Assembly: GCA_015063605.1 (NCBI GenBank)
Contig: SVTV01000002.1
Coordinates: 61,557-125,556 of the forward strand
Origin: Oscillospiraceae bacterium
Lineage (GTDB): Bacteria; Bacillota; Clostridia; Oscillospirales; SIG627
Direction of reading: 5' to 3'
Length of the DNA: 64,000 bases
The position numbers were made by a program, and so were the translations under genes. The notes beneath the pieces were generated by a model that worked only from the letters and a program-made list of their open reading frames with translations, ran no database searches and had not been told where the DNA came from. Below are positions 62,096 through 64,000 of the stretch, piece by piece. Numbering within the stretch: position 1 is the first letter of the stretch; the number at the start of each line of letters is the position of its first letter.

Positions 62096-62128
62096 AGGGC
62101 TTGTTTCAAAAGCTATGAGACAAGCCCT
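62096..62128 (+). terminator. hairpin before the lipoprotein genes
   Basis: AGGGCTTGT and ACAAGCCCT form a nine-base stem. No T run, so it may be a repeat-like end hairpin (compare the GGGCT/AGCCC hairpins elsewhere) rather than a terminator. The stretch 61931-62095 shows nothing else I can support. Confidence 0.5.
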
Positions 62129-62146
62129 GGTGTTCCAATATAGATC

Positions 62147-63349
62147 ATGAAAAAAACAATACTTATACTCTTAACCCTCTCTCTTACCCTCTCCCTTTTC
62201 TCATGCACAACACCGCCGGAGACAGCTCCAACTTCGGAAGTATCTGCAACCTTGGAAACAGTTGAAGAATATGTTCCTCTCCCCGTACCGGATTTTATAG
62301 ACAGTGTCTTCTATCCTCGTTATTGTATATTTGAAGATTATTATATTACATTTGATGGAGCAGTTGCTTATAGAAAGCTTGATAGTGAAAAAATGGATCT
62401 GATTAGAATTTCGGATTCTACTATCTTTGGTGATGATTATGCTTCCGATGCTTCGATAAATGGTCGAGTTCGCTATGATCTTATGCTTGTTGATATAGAA
62501 GAAACAAATAAAAATAACGGTGTTCCCGTGCTTCTTATAGCATGCAGCAAACTATATACTGCCTCATCCGGACAGCATTATTTTGAAAGCGGAGGAATAA
62601 AGTGTATTAATTTGGATACCTGCGAAGTCCGTGAAGTTCAAACCGATATTCCTTCCCAAATAACAGATATGTGTTTATATAAAGATACCATTTTTTATAT
62701 AACGCAGGACGGCTTTGTTCACCAAGTAAATAGGGATGGCGCGGCACATAAAAGTGTAGATTTGAGCAATTCCTACGGTAGTATATTTTCAATACAAGAT
62801 GATAAAGTATACATATCACATAGGGTGAATTCTTCGTACGATAACAATCAAGAAGTGCTTATGTGCGACCTTAATTTTTCGGAATTTGTAAAAATGCCCG
62901 GGGAAGTAAGTAATCTGCAGTATGTTTGCGGTGAATATATTTATTACTGTAAATATATTGATAAAGATCTTAATTTTTACAGAAGAAAGCTTTCTGAGTT
63001 CGAAAACACCGATTATACGGAAGAGTTGATAGCAGAAAATGTAGCTTTTCCTTTTGTTTCGCAAGATAAATTCTTCTATTATCTTTCCGAAGAAAAAGAA
63101 AATGAAACCGATGAAAGAAACAGTTTGTTTCATGCGTATGATATGGCTGATTCCGAAGATTTAGGGATAGTATATGTGAATGAAGAAAAAGATACCAAAA
63201 AGAGAGTGACAGCAGCTTACAGTGAGTATCTGTATGGAATATATACTTTAAAGCATCCGATAAGCGGAATTTATAATGAAAATATCATTTTAGAATATGT
63301 GATTATAAACCTTGAAACAGGAAAAGAGAAGATATTTATTCCATCATAG
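62147..63349 (+). CDS. lipoprotein, beta-propeller-like, tandem copy 1
   Basis: 400 residues. Lipobox LSLFSC with Cys20 as lipid anchor, then a Thr/Pro-rich spacer (TTPPETAPTSEVSA). The body has repeated strand pairs such as DTIFYITQDGFVHQVNRDG, DDKVYISHRVN and GEYIYYCKYIDKD, the look of DUF5050-type propeller repeats. No ribosome site is evident before the ATG. A paralogue with the same signal peptide end follows. Function unknown; it sits on the outer face of the membrane. Confidence 0.72.
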   Translation: MKKTILILLTLSLTLSLFSCTTPPETAPTSEVSATLETVEEYVPLPVPDFIDSVFYPRYCIFEDYYITFDGAVAYRKLDSEKMDLIRISDSTIFGDDYASDASINGRVRYDLMLVDIEETNKNNGVPVLLIACSKLYTASSGQHYFESGGIKCINLDTCEVREVQTDIPSQITDMCLYKDTIFYITQDGFVHQVNRDGAAHKSVDLSNSYGSIFSIQDDKVYISHRVNSSYDNNQEVLMCDLNFSEFVKMPGEVSNLQYVCGEYIYYCKYIDKDLNFYRRKLSEFENTDYTEELIAENVAFPFVSQDKFFYYLSEEKENETDERNSLFHAYDMADSEDLGIVYVNEEKDTKKRVTAAYSEYLYGIYTLKHPISGIYNENIILEYVIINLETGKEKIFIPS

Positions 63350-63404
63350 TTGGGTGATTGATAGAATGGTATTGTTTTAGCTATTATATTGAAAGGAATA
63401 TCTT

Positions 63405-64000
63405 ATGAAAAAACTATTACTTATTTTGATAAGTCTTTCTTTTGTTTTTTCCCTTTTCTCATGCACAACACCGCCTGAAACATTGTCCGTTTCGGGAAAT
63501 GATACGGAGGAAACAAAAGAAACAGAAGAAATAGAATATACGGATGAATCAGAATTGGGATATATAATTGTAATTGTGAATAATTCTTCACTATATAAGA
63601 TTTATCCCGAGGAGGGCTATATTGTGCCCCTTTGCCCGGATCCGTTGTGTAAACACAATACCCAATCCTGCCCGTTTTTTCAAACAGACCTTTCGATTTG
63701 CGAAAGAGGGAACCTTATATATTATTTGAGAAAAGGCAGCAGTCAGGCTTATTATCAAACTATATGTAAATTCGACGTTGACACAGGGAAATACGTAGTG
63801 TTGTATGAAGCAAAAGGTTTTACCGTCAGCGGTCTTTATGCAACCGACGATTATCTCTTTTTTAAAGCAATGAATGTCAAAGCCAATGAAAAAACGGGAT
63901 ATAAACTCATGCGGTATGATATTAAAACCAAAGAAACGGTTGAGCTTATAGAAGAGTATCTTGTGGGTGATCTTTTTGCAATAACACATGATGAAGAAAG
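63405..64000 (+). CDS. lipoprotein, tandem copy 2 (3' end cut by window edge)
   Basis: At least 198 codons, open to the window edge. MKKLLLILISLSFVFSLFSC gives a lipobox with Cys20, followed by TTPPET exactly as in copy 1. A PLCPDPLCKHNTQSCPF cysteine motif near residue 85 precedes strand repeats (NLIYYLRKG, DDYLFFKA). This CPDPLCKH motif recurs in gut-clostridial lipoproteins with propeller bodies. GAAAGGAAT precedes the ATG. Function unknown. Confidence 0.75.
   Translation, partial: MKKLLLILISLSFVFSLFSCTTPPETLSVSGNDTEETKETEEIEYTDESELGYIIVIVNNSSLYKIYPEEGYIVPLCPDPLCKHNTQSCPFFQTDLSICERGNLIYYLRKGSSQAYYQTICKFDVDTGKYVVLYEAKGFTVSGLYATDDYLFFKAMNVKANEKTGYKLMRYDIKTKETVELIEEYLVGDLFAITHDEE

Overview
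The window reads as chromosome of a spore-forming, anaerobic, gut-type Firmicute of class Clostridia (an Oscillospirales or related uncultured lineage is my best guess from protein style; this is inference). The evidence is a set of sporulation genes (spoIIR, spoIIE, yunB), a Gram-positive S10-spc-alpha ribosomal operon with zinc-binding ('C+') forms of L28, S14, L36 and S4, sigma-A promoters with near-consensus boxes, strong AAGGAGG ribosome sites, acetate kinase, and many small sugar-metabolism genes. No rRNA, tRNA or CRISPR array was seen.

Layout. 1-4.87 kb (minus strand): a closely spaced run gatY-gatD-yifB-nadB, with nadB cut by the left edge. 5.0-5.65 kb: spoIIR. 5.66-6.48 kb: a gene-free block of MITE-like elements with inverted arms. 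6.5-9.3 kb: pyruvate kinase and glycerate kinase. 9.3-14.4 kb (minus): three tandem copies of an SGNH esterase, a sugar-phosphate isomerase-like protein and a mutarotase-like protein. 14.5-17.2 kb (minus): a folate module, THF riboswitch-folT-folC-tcdA, each gene overlapping the next by 4 bases. 17.3-17.6 kb: a type I toxin-antitoxin locus with a 28-residue toxin. 17.8-22.7 kb (minus): spoIIE, yunB and ackA, with two copies of a roughly 190-base repeat. 23.0-26.2 kb: tmcAL, an epimerase and a Gfo/Idh/MocA oxidoreductase. 26.3-26.6 kb: a second type I toxin locus. 26.8-43.4 kb: rpmB, then the S10-spc-alpha operon from rpsJ to rplQ including secY, adk, map and infA.

43.6 kb to the end is accessory: an AraC regulator divergent from a GH127 beta-L-arabinofuranosidase; a HipA-like kinase; a P-loop kinase with an unassigned N-terminal half; more repeats; an ECF vitamin-transporter S component behind a long leader; and a PadR-controlled region in which one divergent promoter pair serves padR, a membrane protein and a small secreted protein on one side, and a 1028-residue secreted Cys/His-rich papain-like protease plus a membrane-anchored exported protein on the other. 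Then follow an MFS sugar transporter, a D,D-carboxypeptidase, small exported proteins and two tandem lipoproteins, the last cut by the right edge.

The best candidates for something undescribed are the PadR/secreted-protease locus (51.1-57.2 kb), the paired mirror-symmetric type I toxin loci, and the hairpin-armed repeat families. Starts were moved inward from the longest open frame wherever a ribosome site and alignment to the family supported it.
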